Positions 23,992-57,908 are shown, counted from the stretch's first letter. The stretch: 64,000 nucleotides of DNA from Glandiceps talaboti (GCF_964340395.1 NC_135549.1:15059342-15123341); one strand, 5' to 3'. Notes: generated by a model not told the origin, from the sequence alone. A program made the numbers and translations.

Positions 23992-26900
23992 ATGGCACAA
24001 TCCAGCAAGTCATATGAGTCATTTACAACACCAAAGTTAAGAGAAAAACTGAGAGCAAAAGGGTATCCTGTAAGTGGTAAGAAAGTAGAGTTAGTGGAAC
24101 GATTAGAACTGGCTGAAATATCAGTCAATAAATTAAAAGATAGACTGAAAGCGAAGAAACTTTCCATTCAGGGCAACAAGATGGAGCTTGTCAAGAGATT
24201 GCAGAAAGGCAGTGATGAAAATAATGGCATGGTGAAGAAGGGGGCCAAAGGGAAGAAAGGTGAATTTAGTTGAGAAATTTGTAATGTCTTGATCATTTCA
24301 TAGCAATAAACTACTGTTTGGATGTTGTATTATCAGCGTAGTACTGTAGTGCGATAAGAAAAACTACACATAAAAATGATAATATACTGGCACAGTCATC
24401 AACTTTTGCAGTGAAGGTTCAATGTATATGTCATTGTGCTTGTGTGTTGAATAGTATGCAGGCTAAATAAATGTACGTCATTCCAATAGAGTAAAAGCTT
24501 TCAAAACTAGCACAGATAGCAGTGTTTTTGCTAAGGTTGGGGAACCCTGGTAACAGAAAGGAGGAATGGGGTAAAAGTTGCATAGTTTCCCCAGACACTC
24601 TACATTAATGTTGTTTTGGAAGCCCCAGTAAAATTACTGGGAACCCTGGTAGATTTAACCTGCTTACCACCCTTAACAAAACCACTGGATAGTGAGGAAT
24701 CTGGTATCGCAGACCAGTGTGTTGTGTCAACTGTTGACAGTATGACTATGAAAATAGGATTAAGGGGAAAACTACATGAAGATACACTCACATTGATTTT
24801 TTTCATTTTGCCTAAATTTTGAAATAAAAAGAATGGGAAAAAAATGAAAAGATAAAACAACTGTTATGTTCTAATATATTGTACATTTCACAGTAGCTGC
24901 AAAAACCATCGATCCATTCAGATTTGTTCCTATGCAATGTAATAAGTGTAATACAACTATTGCCAAAAGACAGAAGAATAAACATATCGACCAGTGCTGG
25001 TGTGAAGACGGTGAGCCAAATGCTTTCCTTGTACAGGTACAGAGTACACAGTGGAGTGGTAAGTGATGTTTTACAAAGATATATAATTTTACCAGAAAGT
25101 GTATACTTTGCCCTCGAATAACAGCATTTAGGGACCCCCAAGAATGTGATAAATTCAAAGTCCGATGTGAATTTTGATGGTGTTAGGGAGGCTGACATTT
25201 TAGCACTCCTTCCTCACTGTTTTGTAAATTATCCATTGCTTGTCTCCAACCTTGCATCCTGACTGGTCAAGACACTGGCCAGCATTAGGAAATATTGACT
25301 TTTGCAGTAAGACATTGCATGTTTGACAAAGAACATACAATTATATCCATAGGAAAAAAAAAGGATTGTATGCGAGTCGGAAAGTTTTGGATGATCTTTT
25401 TGGGAAATTATCCATACAGTTTTCTAAGTTACAGTTTCTTCTATTGCCTATCTCTTCAATGACTTAATCATTTGGATTGTTTACTTGATTTGATTGTAGG
25501 TGCATTTGAGTTACTCCTTGGTTTACCACTCAATGCAACATTTAGAGATTTAGACAAGATACTACGTAGAGTGTGGATGGAATGCTGTGGACATTTGAGT
25601 CACTTTATCATCAAGAAGAAAAAGAGTTCAAACAGACCTTCAGTTGAAGAATCAGTGTCGTCATCATTAGAAGGACAGGCTCCTAGTTTGGTAAGGGTGT
25701 TTGGGTGCTTTTCATCCACATTCAGCCATTTTGGGAATTTCTAGCAAGGGTTTAATGCACACTTCAGGTGATGGCATCACATTTACCCGTTCATATATCT
25801 TTACAAGGCAAAGAGAGTGTGGTAATGTGATGTCATTACCAGAGATTTTCCCGTGAACCCTTGCGGGAAATCTCCCATGGCCAAACACATGTCAAGTGCA
25901 AAATGGCTTTTTTACAATATTTCAAAGTTGAGTAAGTTACTAAGGTGCTATTTTATAACCCAAAAATCATATGTGAGTTCATAATAGTAGTCAATTACAT
26001 TTGTATTAAAGGCAGAAATAAGCCTGACTAGACTTTTCGTTGATAGCAGTAATCAATACAAGAGTACTAAAGGTAGAAGTAAGTTTGACTAGACTTTACC
26101 TTTTGAGTCAGTAGATCAGTTGAATGGAGTCAGCGGAGGTTAACTTCTAGGATTTGATGCATGGTAAATTATAAATAGGTACTTTTATTTGATTTTTATC
26201 TTTGCAGGATTCAATATTTGCAGCTTTTCTACAACAAGTGAGAGAGACAGATGGAACAATCAGAGTTACATCGTTCTATGACCCACGTGAAGATGAACTG
26301 ATGTCAGGTGACAAACCCATGACAGAGAAGCTAAGCAAATACTGTACAGAGGATATCTCATCAATTAGATATGAATACGATATGGGCACAACTACTGAAG
26401 TGGTCGTCAAATTCCTAGGTAAGTTACAACATGTATCATATCGAGGTATATTTCTAGCTTTGTGCATACCGCTGCATCACTACCTCAACTTCTCTAAACA
26501 TTAGAGCTATTTTCACATTGGCGTGGGTAACAGAGTGAAACATTTAATTGCTCTGAGTCAGTTTCTCCATGATGATAGATTGCAAGTACCTTGTCCTACA
26601 AATTTCTGTTACCTGAAATAGCATTTTACAACCTAGACATGTCACTGAATAAGAGTCGTCTGTTCAGTCGACACCATGATGTCTGCTGTACATGCATTAC
26701 TGTAAGCGTGTATGAGAATAAGTCAACTTCTTGTTCTAAATTTGACTCACTAGCAATGTGTATAAATGGCATAACAAGTGCTGAGAGTTGTTCAGTGCTA
26801 TGTATGGGAAGAGTATAGTAAGCCAAGGAACATTATTATTATTACAAATGTACATATGGTGCTAGTGATTACTTGCACTGGTGTGTGTGTGAATATGACT

Positions 26901-27615
26901 GGTATTTGCATTGCATTGCAATACTGAAAACATCATTACATGTATGTATGCAAATGATATGCAAATGAATGCAAAATCATTCTTTGTAGATGAAGTCGTA
27001 TGATCACACAGTATTATTTTGTTCTGGATAAACATGTGTAATAATAACACTGTTAACAGATTCCATGATGCGTGAATGCCAATGTAGGTACTCAGGGGTA
27101 TTTCCAGTCGTGCTTGTGGTATTTTCTGTTACACCTTCACTCACTACACTCATGAAAGCTACTACATGCAGATATCCAGGGTACACCACACTTGTACTCT
27201 TGCATCATGGGGTTCTGTCATAGTGTTACATAATCTGTCTACTGGAACAGGCAGAAAATTTGTTACAAACAAATTAACTCATGATATTGTTAGCAGAATT
27301 TGTATTATGGTAAATTACAGATAAAGCTATAAAATCACCCTTTTCACTTATTTATTCACAGGCAAGAGACGAATTGAAGAAAACATTTTGTCTGATTTGA
27401 GCAATGTCCTGATCCGTAATGTAATGCCTGATATCAAGTGTCAAAGTTGTGGTATCAAAGGGGAGTGGTTGACCACAGATTTCAAAGTGAATATCTACTG
27501 TAGTGAGAACTGTGCTGCAGGTGATGGTACGATGGCTGTGGAAATGATGCTTCCATTTGTCAACTCTCCAAGATCAGGAAGCTGTGGATTTAATGGTTAT
27601 GGTCTTGTTGAGTGA
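23992..27615 (+). CDS. SAP-domain protein fused to a pRiA4b ORF-3-like / Cys-rich core, tandem paralogue 2
   Basis: Five coding exons: 23992-24259, 24894-25058, 25500-25690, 26208-26418 and 27362-27615 (stop TGA); 362 aa. Phases 1,1,0,1 are identical to paralogue 1, so this is a tandem duplicate. The start ATG lies four bases after an acceptor (AG at 23987-23988). Order of parts: two SAP-type motifs (TTPKLREKLRAKGYPVSGKK; LSIQGNKMELVKRL); a Lys/Gly-rich linker; CxxC..HxxxCxC (MQCNKC ... KHIDQCWC); ELLLGLPLNATFRDLDKILR followed by VWMECCGHLSHF, a closer match than paralogue 1 to the prokaryotic pRiA4b ORF-3-like pattern; YEYDMGTTTEV; CxxC..CxxxC; and NSPRSGSCGFNGYG. All metal-type cysteines are kept, so both copies look functional. 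The Ser-rich insertion after the CCGH motif is specific to this copy. Function unknown; SAP suggests nuclear nucleic-acid binding. Confidence 0.86.
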
Positions 27616-28220
27616 TTGACATGTTGCAAGCTGGTTGTTTTATGTTGTAAAACATAGTCTCAGTATTTGCAGTAATGTCTGTCAAGTACGTAAGCCATTT
27701 CTGGTCTGGTCATAATGAGTTATTGTTTTCATTCTGGTATTAATTTCTAAACCAACTGTTGTCTGTTATTGTTTGGTTGGGTGTTATGCATGTAATGGTG
27801 AAGGAATCAGAAAAAATAGATCCATTATTCATTGTTTGTGTAACACTATGGAGAGAAATCACTCCATATGTGTATGGACAGTCACCATACTCTGGAACAT
27901 GCCCAAATAAATGATTTGGGACAAATGGTATGTGACTTAGGGTGTTTAGTTTAACAAGTAAATACTTTGTGAAAGTTGAGATGCAAGTTTTTTTTGGTTT
28001 TGTTTTTTGTTTTTTTTCAATACAGTTGTGATATGGTTAAAGATCCCATTTTCACAGCTTATGTGTATCATTTCAAGAAGAATCCAAAACCTGTGCAAGC
28101 TTTATCACCACAGCCTATATAAAGAGATGAAATGGTCATTAGTATTCTATCAGATAAATTAATATTGACATTTGTATTTTTATGCACACTGCCTTTATAT
28201 ACATCATCTCTGCAAACCAA

Positions 28221-28806
28221 TGCTATTTACTATTATATTGGCAGCTGATGTAAGAGGTATTTTGTTTTGACTTAATTTGACCACACTGCCTTAAGTTCTA
28301 GTCTTAAAAAGATGGAACAAGAAATGTTTATAGAACACTGCCATTTACAGTTGATATAAGGATTAGTTTGTTTTGACTTCATTTTTACTACACTACCTAA
28401 AGTTCTAGTCTGAAAAAGGTAGAACAAGAAATATTTATATGAGTACTGCCTTGTACGTCATCAATGCCATTTACTACTATATATAATGGCAGCTGACGTA
28501 ATATTAGTTTGTTTCGACTTCATTTTTACCACACTGCCTAAAGTTCTACAGTCTGAAAAAGGTAGAACAAGAAATTTTTTTGACAGTTTAAAAATGAGAT
28601 ATTTTGGGTGCTGTTCACTGCATTCTGAGAATAGTGTTCTCTCTCTGCATTCTGAGAATAGTGTTCTCTCTCTGCATTCTGAGAATAGTGTTCTCTCACT
28701 GCATTCTGAGAATAGTGTTCTCTCACTGCATTCTGAGAATAGTGTTCTCTCACTGCATTCTGAGAATAGTGTTCTCTCACTGCATTCTGAGAATAGTGTT
28801 CTCTCC
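28221..28806. repeat. Three ~119-bp tandem repeats followed by a seven-copy 27-bp minisatellite
   Basis: 28221-28577: three copies of a unit with GGCAGCTGATGTAA, TTTTGACTTCATTTTTAC and AAGTTCTAGTCTGAAAAAGG. 28618-28806: seven units of CTGCATTCTGAGAATAGTG plus TTCTCTC[AT]. The first minisatellite units carry CTCTCTCTG and later ones CTCTCACTG, showing a clean internal variant switch. Confidence 0.88.
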
Positions 28807-30319
28807 TCACACATGAGGCCTATCATATAACTTATTAAACCAAAAAGCAATAACAATTATTGTAGCGTATATCGTTTTCAAAGGCTGAATGCTTAAAATT
28901 TGTCATCTAATGCAACATTGGTACATGTTAATATATTGATATGTGTAAAAAAAAGTATACTTTGTTACAATGTATATGATTTGGTAACAATCTGCTGAGA
29001 TAATGGTGGCTCATGCAGAGAATATGTAGCGATGCTGGTAAGAGTTTTGTCCTGCCATATGATGAAAAGAAGCAGTGTTTAACTCATGCTAAGATTTTTG
29101 TTGAGCCAGATATAATGTAGTAATGCTAGTAAGGTTTTTTTGAGCCAGATAATGTTTTATGTCCTTTCAACTGGCTTTCATTGTAGTTTATGGAAGAAGA
29201 AACCACTTGAAGGCAGGCCTTGCTTTATTAAATACAAAGGTCAAAGTTCAAACTAATTCTGAATCAGTAAGAGATCAGACTTGTTAGCCAAGTAAGCAGA
29301 AATATGGATGAAGGAAATTGTATTCTGTTATGTGTTCACTTTGTTTAATGTACATGATATTGTACAATGTATCTTATTTTCACCTTTTGTGTGTATCATT
29401 TGTATAACTTGGCGTACATTTATGTGCCTTGAATCAATCCATTCTACCAAAGGTAAACTATTAATACTGCCATTCTTGATATGGTCTAGTTGCTATTCAT
29501 TGGGCTTCATATTCTATAATCTCTCTCCACATATAGTCAAACGGACAAAATCTACTGAAAATCTAGCTCTTAATCTCCTGCTGGGGAAAGGGTGAACAGT
29601 GCATGTCAGTAGTAATTCATCACACACACTGACAGGCCATTTTAATTGGATACTTTGCTTAGTTTACTAGAAACTCAACCGACAGGCTTAGAGTAAGTCA
29701 TGTGAGAACAAAATATGTCGTCACATTGATATCAACTCTCCAATAACATTTAACTGCCACTGTCGGTGGTAAGAACGGAATGTTCTGCTAAAGGAAGAAA
29801 TTTGACTATACAGTGGAGAGAGAGATTGTAGAAAATCGAGCCTATCCTATAATTCCAACTAGACTACAAACATGCATGTGTGATCTCAGGTTGCGGCTAT
29901 GTAACTGCCAAAAGATTTGTGTAAAACATATGTTATTAATAAGGATGACATTTTTCTTTCTCTTGAAAAACATAATGTGGCAAAAGTGTTTTTGTGAAAA
30001 TAACTGTTTTTGAAAGATATTTTGTGGAGATGTTATGGTTATTTACTATTTTGTTATTAATTCTAGAGGTTCTATGTTATGAAAAAGAGTATTTGTTTGA
30101 ATAAAGTAAAAGTCAACTACGTCACAGTTTTGTTACTGAGTTTTCCCTCCTTGATGGTGCAGTGGCCGATTGGTCATTTTGAAAGTCTGTCTTTATCGAA
30201 CGTCCTCTAAATAGTTAGATGGTGGCCAAGAATCAATGATACCCAGCGAACGCAATAATAATTGGTATGGACATAAACGCATTATGAGAAATGATGTACT
30301 GAAGAATGGTAGTTCTGAC

Positions 30320-30358
30320 CATAGACCCTCCACCAACCAAGTTGGTGGAGGGTCTGTG
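30320..30358. repeat. Short hairpin, family member 1
   Basis: Arms CATAGACCCTCCACCAAC (30320-30337) and GTTGGTGGAGGGTCTGTG (30341-30358) pair with one mismatch around a 3-base loop. It shares a 17-base core with the hairpin at 60307-60354. Confidence 0.75.
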
Positions 30359-31599
30359 TTCTGACAGCTGTACTAGGTAAATGTAATGGTGGGATAATTT
30401 ACTGTTTGAGACGACTGGAAGGTCCACCTTTGATGGGACATCAGTAACAACCCAGAGAGAATGTGTATCATCCACAGACTATCAAGAGCATATTGAACCA
30501 GGCCAGTCTGGCAAGATAAGGAACCGTCTTGCCGAGCAATGTCTCCACACAGATATGCTTCATCATCTTATGACATTATGCAGACTGAGATAGCTTACCA
30601 GATGGGGAGAACCAGGAAGGCAGCATTGCTTTTCCTCAAAGAAACAAGTGTCATAATTTCTATATTCAACCATGATAGAGAAGTACACATAATGGAAATA
30701 GTAAGAGATAGGGGAACACTAAATTTTGGTGTGTCAGTAGACATTGTGTGTGCCAGTGGCACATCAAATTGGCTTCGAGAGCACACTGCTGTGCATTCAA
30801 TCTATGTTCACCATTCTTATAATGATTTTTGCACATTACACATATTATATTTTCAAATCTGACCATGATTGCCTTTAGCTCGTTTCTCGTTTCCCATTGC
30901 TTTCATTGTTTTTGGGTGTGTGTTTCCCTTTTGTGAGAGTTCTGATGTGTGGTTCTGTGTGGTGACTAGTAAGTGATCGTATGCTGTTGTTTTTAGTGCA
31001 GTGCTGGTAGATGGCGTGTTGCTGTTGTTTAGTGCAAACGTATCTATAGTGTAGTCAAGGTCATCAGCGAGGAAAGCAAATGCTGGACTAAAGGCTGATG
31101 CCAAGTTGTATCAGTAACAAGAGAAAACAATACGAGGAATAATGGTAAATCAATTTGTATTTTTATTACATTATTTTTCAACGTTTATACTACATACCGT
31201 ATATGTTATTCTTTGACTACATTGTAGTTCAGTCTTTCATTGATTACCAGTACATGACAGTTGTTTTAAGAATTTGCAGTAACTTAACTATAACTCTACT
31301 CAATCTGAATCTTCCTCACAATCTGGGCAATAGAACAACATGGCTTCATTCTGTGTGAGTCTCTGATATTGTTGGTTATCCATTCCACAACAGTCTCTAG
31401 CTGTGTGACCAACATCTACAACCATCCCATTCAATCCAGTGTTCACCATGTTCTTATATTGATCTTTGCACATTGCATATTATACTTTCAAATTTAGTGT
31501 AGTGTAGGTAGAACTAGAAATGTTTGTATGAACACTTGTACATGATTATTACAACAAGCTAATGCCATTTACTGAAACAAATTGTCATATGACTATGAA

Positions 31600-32110
31600 A
31601 ATCGTATGTGATGTATGACAATTTATATGTATAGGTAACTGATTTGCATACTAACTGCAATTTAGACAAAGTATATGAGGTATGAAAAGTATGGCATGTG
31701 GTGTATGGTGATTTGCATTTTTAATTATCCTATTTGCATACCATGGGGGTTCTACTTCCATGGTCAGAGTTTACATGTGAATAAAGTGTATTGAGCTATG
31801 AAAAGTATGGGACGTACAGTGAGCTCGTGTGATTTGCATGTACAATTACTCTATTTGTATACCACGGTAAAGTGTCAGAGTTTGCACATGTGGATAAAGT
31901 ATATGGATTTATGAAAAGTATGGGATGTACAGTGAGTGATTTGCATGTATACTTAATTTACATACTGATGACAAGGTTGCAAAATTTGCATGTAGAGACA
32001 ATATATGAGGCTGTTAAAAGTATGGGATGTACAGTGATTTGCATGTATAATTACATACTGATGGCAAGGTTTCAAAGTTTGTGTGGACAAAGTATTTTGC
32101 ACTGTACATG
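31600..32110. repeat. Degenerate ~110-bp tandem repeat
   Basis: Four to five copies built from ATGAAAAGTATGGGATGTAC, AGTGATTTGCATGTAT and ACATACTGATG-like pieces. No coding content. Confidence 0.75.
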
Positions 32111-32807
32111 TATTTGAAGTATGTTATGGTATGGTATGTATGTATGGTCATGTTGTCATGAAATGGAGGTGAGGGGACTCACTAGAGTACATACCTCTAC
32201 CAACACAGTACTTCTTGGGTGAATACAATCTCTGGCAGCGGCAACGTTTTAGTAACCATGGAGACTATACAAGACATTCCTGGGGTGCCCTTGGCTTCTA
32301 CTTTTATCACTCACAACTGCCCTTGGATACACAATTTACTTCTTGTTGACAAAAGGCATAATTTTTCAATTTGTGATTGCCATGGTTACCACTCCAATTT
32401 TTTAAAAACCTTGGATCCAGCACATTAAAGAACCAGGTTAGGGCTATATGGAATTAAACATTTCACCATGACATGGTAAGGCAATACGTGTAATTTATGT
32501 GCTATTTTGACAAAAATGCTTAATTTCTTTAATTTCGGTTGACATGGTAACTACAAATTCCCACCAAAATCTAGTTAAACTCTCTATATCTTATAGACAA
32601 CCTTACCACAATGTAAAATTGAAATCCACCCATAACCTTTTCAGATATTGTGCTACCGGTAACAAATGACAAACAAATAAACAAACAGTACTGAATTCAT
32701 AACCTTTCTCCAGCCTCTTTAACACTCAGTTTTACACACACTCTCAGTTTCTTTCTCACTATCTGTCTGTATCTCTGTTTCTGTCTTTCTGTGTCAGCCT
32801 GCCTGCC

Positions 32808-32866
<59 letters not shown>

Positions 32867-35168
32867 ATTGGTGGGGTAATAAATCAACTCGTGTAGAGAT
32901 CAGACATTTTCTAATATATTTTATTACACTTTATTAAATCTCCATCAATTATTCACCATATCTACTAATTAAGTCTGGTACACATTTGCACATAATATTA
33001 TCATAACCTTGACATCTGCTTCCGTCAACCCATTGCCCCAATTATTAGCACACACAGAATACGGTATATAGACTAAGCTTTACATACACATATACTGTAT
33101 ACATTGGTTTTCCTGTTTTCACTCCCAGAATAGATATTATACACAATTTCTACTAAAAATAGAGATTTTTTTACACTATTATAATGAGTATACTATATGA
33201 AATATCTGAATATGATGTTGGAGTTAAGAACATTGAAATAAAGTGAAGTCTACTTTCAGTCTGTGCCAGGTTTTCATCACATGACAAATCTCACGGAACT
33301 TCTTGTAATATGCGTATATCTAGGACTATGCATTACAGCCTGTAATACACATAGTAAAGTGACTGCACTTTGTGTGTCACACTCATTTACAGCATTCATA
33401 TTAGTGTAAAATAATACAATTTCATTCACTTTATAAACCTGGTATGTGCTCTTTCTCACCAATTTGGAAACAATATTGCCTGTTATTTAATGAAAATGGA
33501 AAGCCAACCCAGTGGACTTAGCCTACAATCCACGCAAATGGGGAAATAATGAATTCAAAATCCCCATGGTAACATCACAACCTTATACACTGTATATATT
33601 TAGCTTCTGGCAAGATGTGAACAATGTTTTATGACATCTATGTTTACAATCGTGACTGTAGTCATCTACTACGTATTTGCTTTACACTGCAACAGTTTAC
33701 AGATTGGCCACATTCAGAGTGAACACATTATGGGCTCATAACTATAAGCAAATGGAAAAAGTATACTTTACACTCGATATGAATTGTGTTCCACAATGGA
33801 AACACTTTACTTGGATGTTACGGTTTGTATTCTATGTTTGGGCCCAAACTGAAATTTCTGACAACAGGACTGCATTTGTACAAATAAATAAGTGCTACAT
33901 CAAAAACCTGGCACAACTGAAAAATCAAAGTAGTATTGCTATTTTAATGTTTATCATACAAGTCTATCACATATTCATTTCTTTTACCACATTCCTCATT
34001 TGTTTGGAAATAATAATTGCCCAAGTATCAAAAAGTAAACAATGTAAATATATGATCACAAACAAGGTATGAAGTGGGTGTAGAATTACTATTGCCACAT
34101 TGATGTCTCTAACTTGAGTATTTTTTGTTGTCAAAAGGCAGTGGATTTTAATATTGGTGCTAACAAACATATAAGATTGGCTAAATTTGTTTTTCTACAT
34201 TGTACATTTCACCTTGTTTTTGGTATTTGAAGTCATTGACAGTCATACTGTATATGTACAAAATAATTTCAGTTTTATTCCTACTTTACTGTAAATGAAA
34301 ATACACTGGCATTTGGTTAGAGTGTGTACAAAACAGATAACATTGCAACTTATATTTATAAACGGAAGGGAACGATTTGGGTTTGAAATGAGGGGAATTT
34401 TCTTCTTTGCTTATTAGTAGAACAATGAAAATCTCGGCAAAGAAATATTTTGGGAGTGTTGGCTACACTTGCAGTTTTTCTACAGTATGGCGACTACAAT
34501 TTGATCAGTTGGAATGGCATATTGTATCTTTAGTGGTTCAAACTCTATTGCAGTAACTGAACAATGCAAGGATTTCCCAAACAATATAAAGTTCACCTAC
34601 TATCATAACATGTGGAATGCTGGCACTACTACAGTCTCATCGGTGACTTTCATTAAGTCATCCAAATATTGACATTTATCAAAGCCAAGGAGAGTTATAC
34701 ATTTTGAAGGTCTTTGAAAGTTTACCATTATGGTTCATCCATTTATGTAAATCTTACAATCATTTGAAAGTTTTTGAAGATATTTTCAGGATTTTGTTCA
34801 CCTTTCACAGTGCCATTTCAAACGTTTGAAGGTGTTTTAGGGGTTTAAAATGTTCATTTCTTAGTCTACAAAAATGTATATATTTCATAATCTTGTAAAT
34901 ATTAGTACTGTTTCACTGTGGAGTATTTCTCAGGGCAAGTAATCAAAAGAATTTTTATTAAATACATTCTTTATGATCTATTTTTGAAATCATATTTTTT
35001 TTCCTGTAGTCTGATAAATACATTGAAGGCCTTGATATCTAGATGTAGATCAGTATTTTCGTTAAGGTTTGGGAACTTTTTTGTTCCTATTTTTGGGAAC
35101 CCACAAAGGAGAAATCTGGTAAAACTTACTGAGATTTCCATTCCTTGTACCACACTACAGTGGCATTT

Positions 35169-35407
35169 GAGACACAAACTAAAACTATTGGTGGATGGGA
35201 TAGATTACTCAAGTGGGTGATAGCGATGCCTCTGTTGTGTGGATATAATCACCCTGTAATCAAGACAGTGTGTTGCCACTTGAGGAAAACTAGCTATCAG
35301 AAATGCCACCCTATAGAGAGTATAATTAAAATAATGTCCATTCATAGCTTATATCAATGTGTTGCAACAACAGTTTTAGTTTGTACTTTCAATCTTAGTA
35401 AGCTGGA
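35169..35407. mobile_element. MITE-like inverted-repeat element, copy 2
   Basis: Same family as the element at 1077-1332, in the opposite orientation. Left arm GACACAAACTAAAACTA near 35170 and right arm AGTTTTAGTTTGTAC to AGTAAGCTGG (about 35371-35406). The reverse complement aligns with copy 1 over the interior CTTGATTACAGGGTG and the ACAACAGAG stretch. Confidence 0.65.
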
Positions 35408-37722
35408 ATCTCGATTGACATCGTAATCATGGCAGGGAACCCCTGTAAAATACCAAGTCAGGTAACCTTTTACCTACTGCTTCTGGGTAGATAGTCAACA
35501 ATTATTGAATTCTAACTTTTCTGGATAAAGCAGTAGGTTGATAATCATTTCACATCTCTTATCTTCAGATACATGAATTGCCAATGAGGGCAGTATAACA
35601 CCTACATCTTAGTATTTACATGTGTACACATATCAGTACTACTGCACACTCTTATCATTCTATACTGTCACACACATGTACAATTTTAACTCACAAATAG
35701 AAAATTTTACATCATAATACCGATGGCCTTGTCCGTTTCCAAAACTATTGAACATTTTTTAAAGCACCATCCTCAATATAAAGACACATTACTAGGCAAC
35801 GCAATTATATATCTTGCAAAAATACACTGGGTTGGTTTTAAAGTTAATATTTTATCATGGTGGTGGCGGTGGCAGGGGGGGGGGGGGTGTCAAGACATCT
35901 ATTTCCACATTTCTGTACTTAAAATTTGAAACTTAAGGATAAACATGTGTTATTTTGACATGGGGGGGAGGGTCAAGACATCTCTATTCTTGTGTCATTT
36001 TCAAAGGATTTCTGATTTTCATGCCATTTTCGAGACATTTTTCTCAAACTTTTATACATGTTCTTTGTTCGCGCAATCGGGTCCATACAATTTTGTTTAG
36101 CTTCATGGCCTTATTCAGCATCTGCAAGCATACCTATAAACAGGCTTGTCATGGCAGCTTATCAAAACTATTCTGTTTGTACTCCATAGCAACCTACTCT
36201 GCTAATACTCCTACACATATAAATATGAACAGTCCTCTTTGTGTCTCTTCGAATAATAAAACATTCCATGAAATAAGACAATCTTGATATAAATATCATC
36301 ACACCAACTGTGCATTCTTTGGTCACTTCAAAGTTGGAAAAAAAACTTGGACAATCCTTTCTGTGCTTAAAAATTGAACACATGTTATAGTACATGCTGT
36401 TTTAGAATCACCACATCTACAAGAATTGCTGAACTCTTGTGAGACCTCGGAAGTCTAACATACATTTCTGCTTTTCCTATATGTAATTCTTTGTATCTCC
36501 TACAGTAGACTACATGGTGTAAAGTGATGTGATGTACATTAATTTTTGTTGCATTCACTGATAGTGCTCATGCTTGCAAGATTGTATCAGCAGCTGATGA
36601 CAAGAAGCAGGCACAGTCTATTTTCATGCAACTCTTTAACACAAGCCACATGCAGGAAGCACATGGGCAACATGTGAAAGGCACATGCAATATTTCAAAA
36701 TCACATGGCTAACATGTGGAAAGCAAATGGCTAACTTCACCATTTAGAATTCTGTGAAATTTCTAGTTGTGTATATCACACAATTTCATCAAGATGAGAG
36801 ACAACTATTTCACCACTTATTACACTCATCTAGTGACAATATACTGTGTATAATTTCACTTGATTATACTTTCCATCCATATCTTTACTGCCACAGTATC
36901 AACTTAAAGAGTGAGTATTATTGTTAGATTATTCAGTAACTTGCAGTTACTTAGTCACTGGTAATATCATATCTGGATTCAATATTTGTTAATGTCAAAT
37001 GATCTATTTACATGGAAATCAAATCTCCAAAGCTGTAATAAGGTGTGACAAAGTAACAATCTTTACACATGCTTTGCGTGCATGTTTCTAAATGTTATAA
37101 ATATCATACTTCAAAGTCACCAATGATTGAAGATTTTAAGCATACTTGTATACATATGTTCTACGTACATGTGCCACACACTTTGTTTTATCTTACTCTA
37201 ATCAACTGTCCAATGAAAACTCAAAAGTAGCATGGATGTATACAAGGTTTAAAAGCCATACTATGTGTGGTCAGGATGCTGAAATCATTAACAGTCAAAA
37301 TATTTCTTCAGCACTATAACGAGAAAGACGTGCAAAGTACATACATGCAGTGCATAGCGTTATTTCATTTTAAGTTAAGCTCACAAAACTAATCTATGAC
37401 AACTAATTCATTTGCAGTAAATCTCTAATTGAGGTATGTAACAAAGCATGCATGTATTATATAATTTACATCACATTTGCACTGTGTGTACATGAAAATA
37501 TCATGTAAGACTGTTATTGTTATTTTCAAAGTTAGAGTTGCACAAATGTTAGTGATTGCTAAGCTTTCAGCTTGGTAGTTGATTACCCGGTCTGTTACTA
37601 CATTCTCATGTTTTCTCCCCAATTACAGCATTGGTCCATTCTGACTAATGATTGGCTGATTGGTCAGGGTGTCAAAAGTCAGAGACAGCCTCTTGTAGAC
37701 ATAATGGTGGCAGTCTACATCA

Positions 37723-57774
<20,052 letters not shown>

Positions 57775-57890
57775 CTTCCTCCACCGTGACCGTGGCGTAC
57801 TAACGTTGCAAAATTTGTAGGCAACTTTGGATGACGTAGACCAAGTATTTACATGACGTCATACATATAACGACAGAAACATAATCGATC
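57775..57890. promoter_or_regulatory. Bidirectional promoter between PFKFB and YOD1, with CRE
   Basis: Only 116 bp separate the PFKFB start codon (minus) from the first ATG of the YOD1 leader (plus). The interval has several CpGs, one perfect CRE TGACGTCA (57854-57861) and a half site TGACGT (57832-57837), and no obvious TATA box. The head-to-head arrangement implies a shared promoter. Confidence 0.65.
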
Positions 57891-57908
57891 ATGGCTGCCT
57901 CCTTGTGA
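57891..57908 (+). promoter_or_regulatory. Short upstream ORF in the YOD1 leader
   Basis: ATG GCT GCC TCC TTG TGA, five codons plus stop, lies just before a candidate donor (CGAAC/GTGAGT, junction 57925/57926) that would pair with the acceptor ending at 58301. It could dampen translation of the downstream ORF. Transcript start is unknown, so inclusion in the mRNA is uncertain. Confidence 0.4.

Larger units (their letters stand above)
27616..37722. other. 3' region of SAP paralogue 2 and of PFKFB; repeat-rich, no gene recognised
   Basis: Paralogue 2 (plus) and PFKFB (minus) converge here. It contains ~119-bp and 27-bp tandem repeats (28221-28806), a hairpin (30320-30358), ~110-bp degenerate repeats (31600-32110), CTGT/CT microsatellites (32813-32863) and a MITE (35169-35407). 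Short ORFs show no protein features. Candidate minus-strand polyadenylation signals (TTTATT on plus) are frequent, so the PFKFB 3' UTR end cannot be fixed. Confidence 0.5.

Noticed and set aside
28461-28856. ORFs with repeating SENSVLSLH or ERTLFSECS units
   Set aside because: The 27-bp minisatellite is read in several frames; a period divisible by three keeps them open.
30320-30358. Hairpin as a microRNA precursor
   Set aside because: The stem is only 18 bp with a 3-base loop, too short for Drosha/Dicer processing, and a related hairpin elsewhere points to a repeat.
30539-30862. 107-aa plus-strand ORF as a gene
   Set aside because: No recognisable domain, no splice context that extends it, and overlapping ORFs of similar length on the other strand.
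33677-34072. 131-aa plus-strand ORF as a gene
   Set aside because: Low-complexity hydrophobic composition in AT-rich DNA, no family resemblance and no supporting exons.
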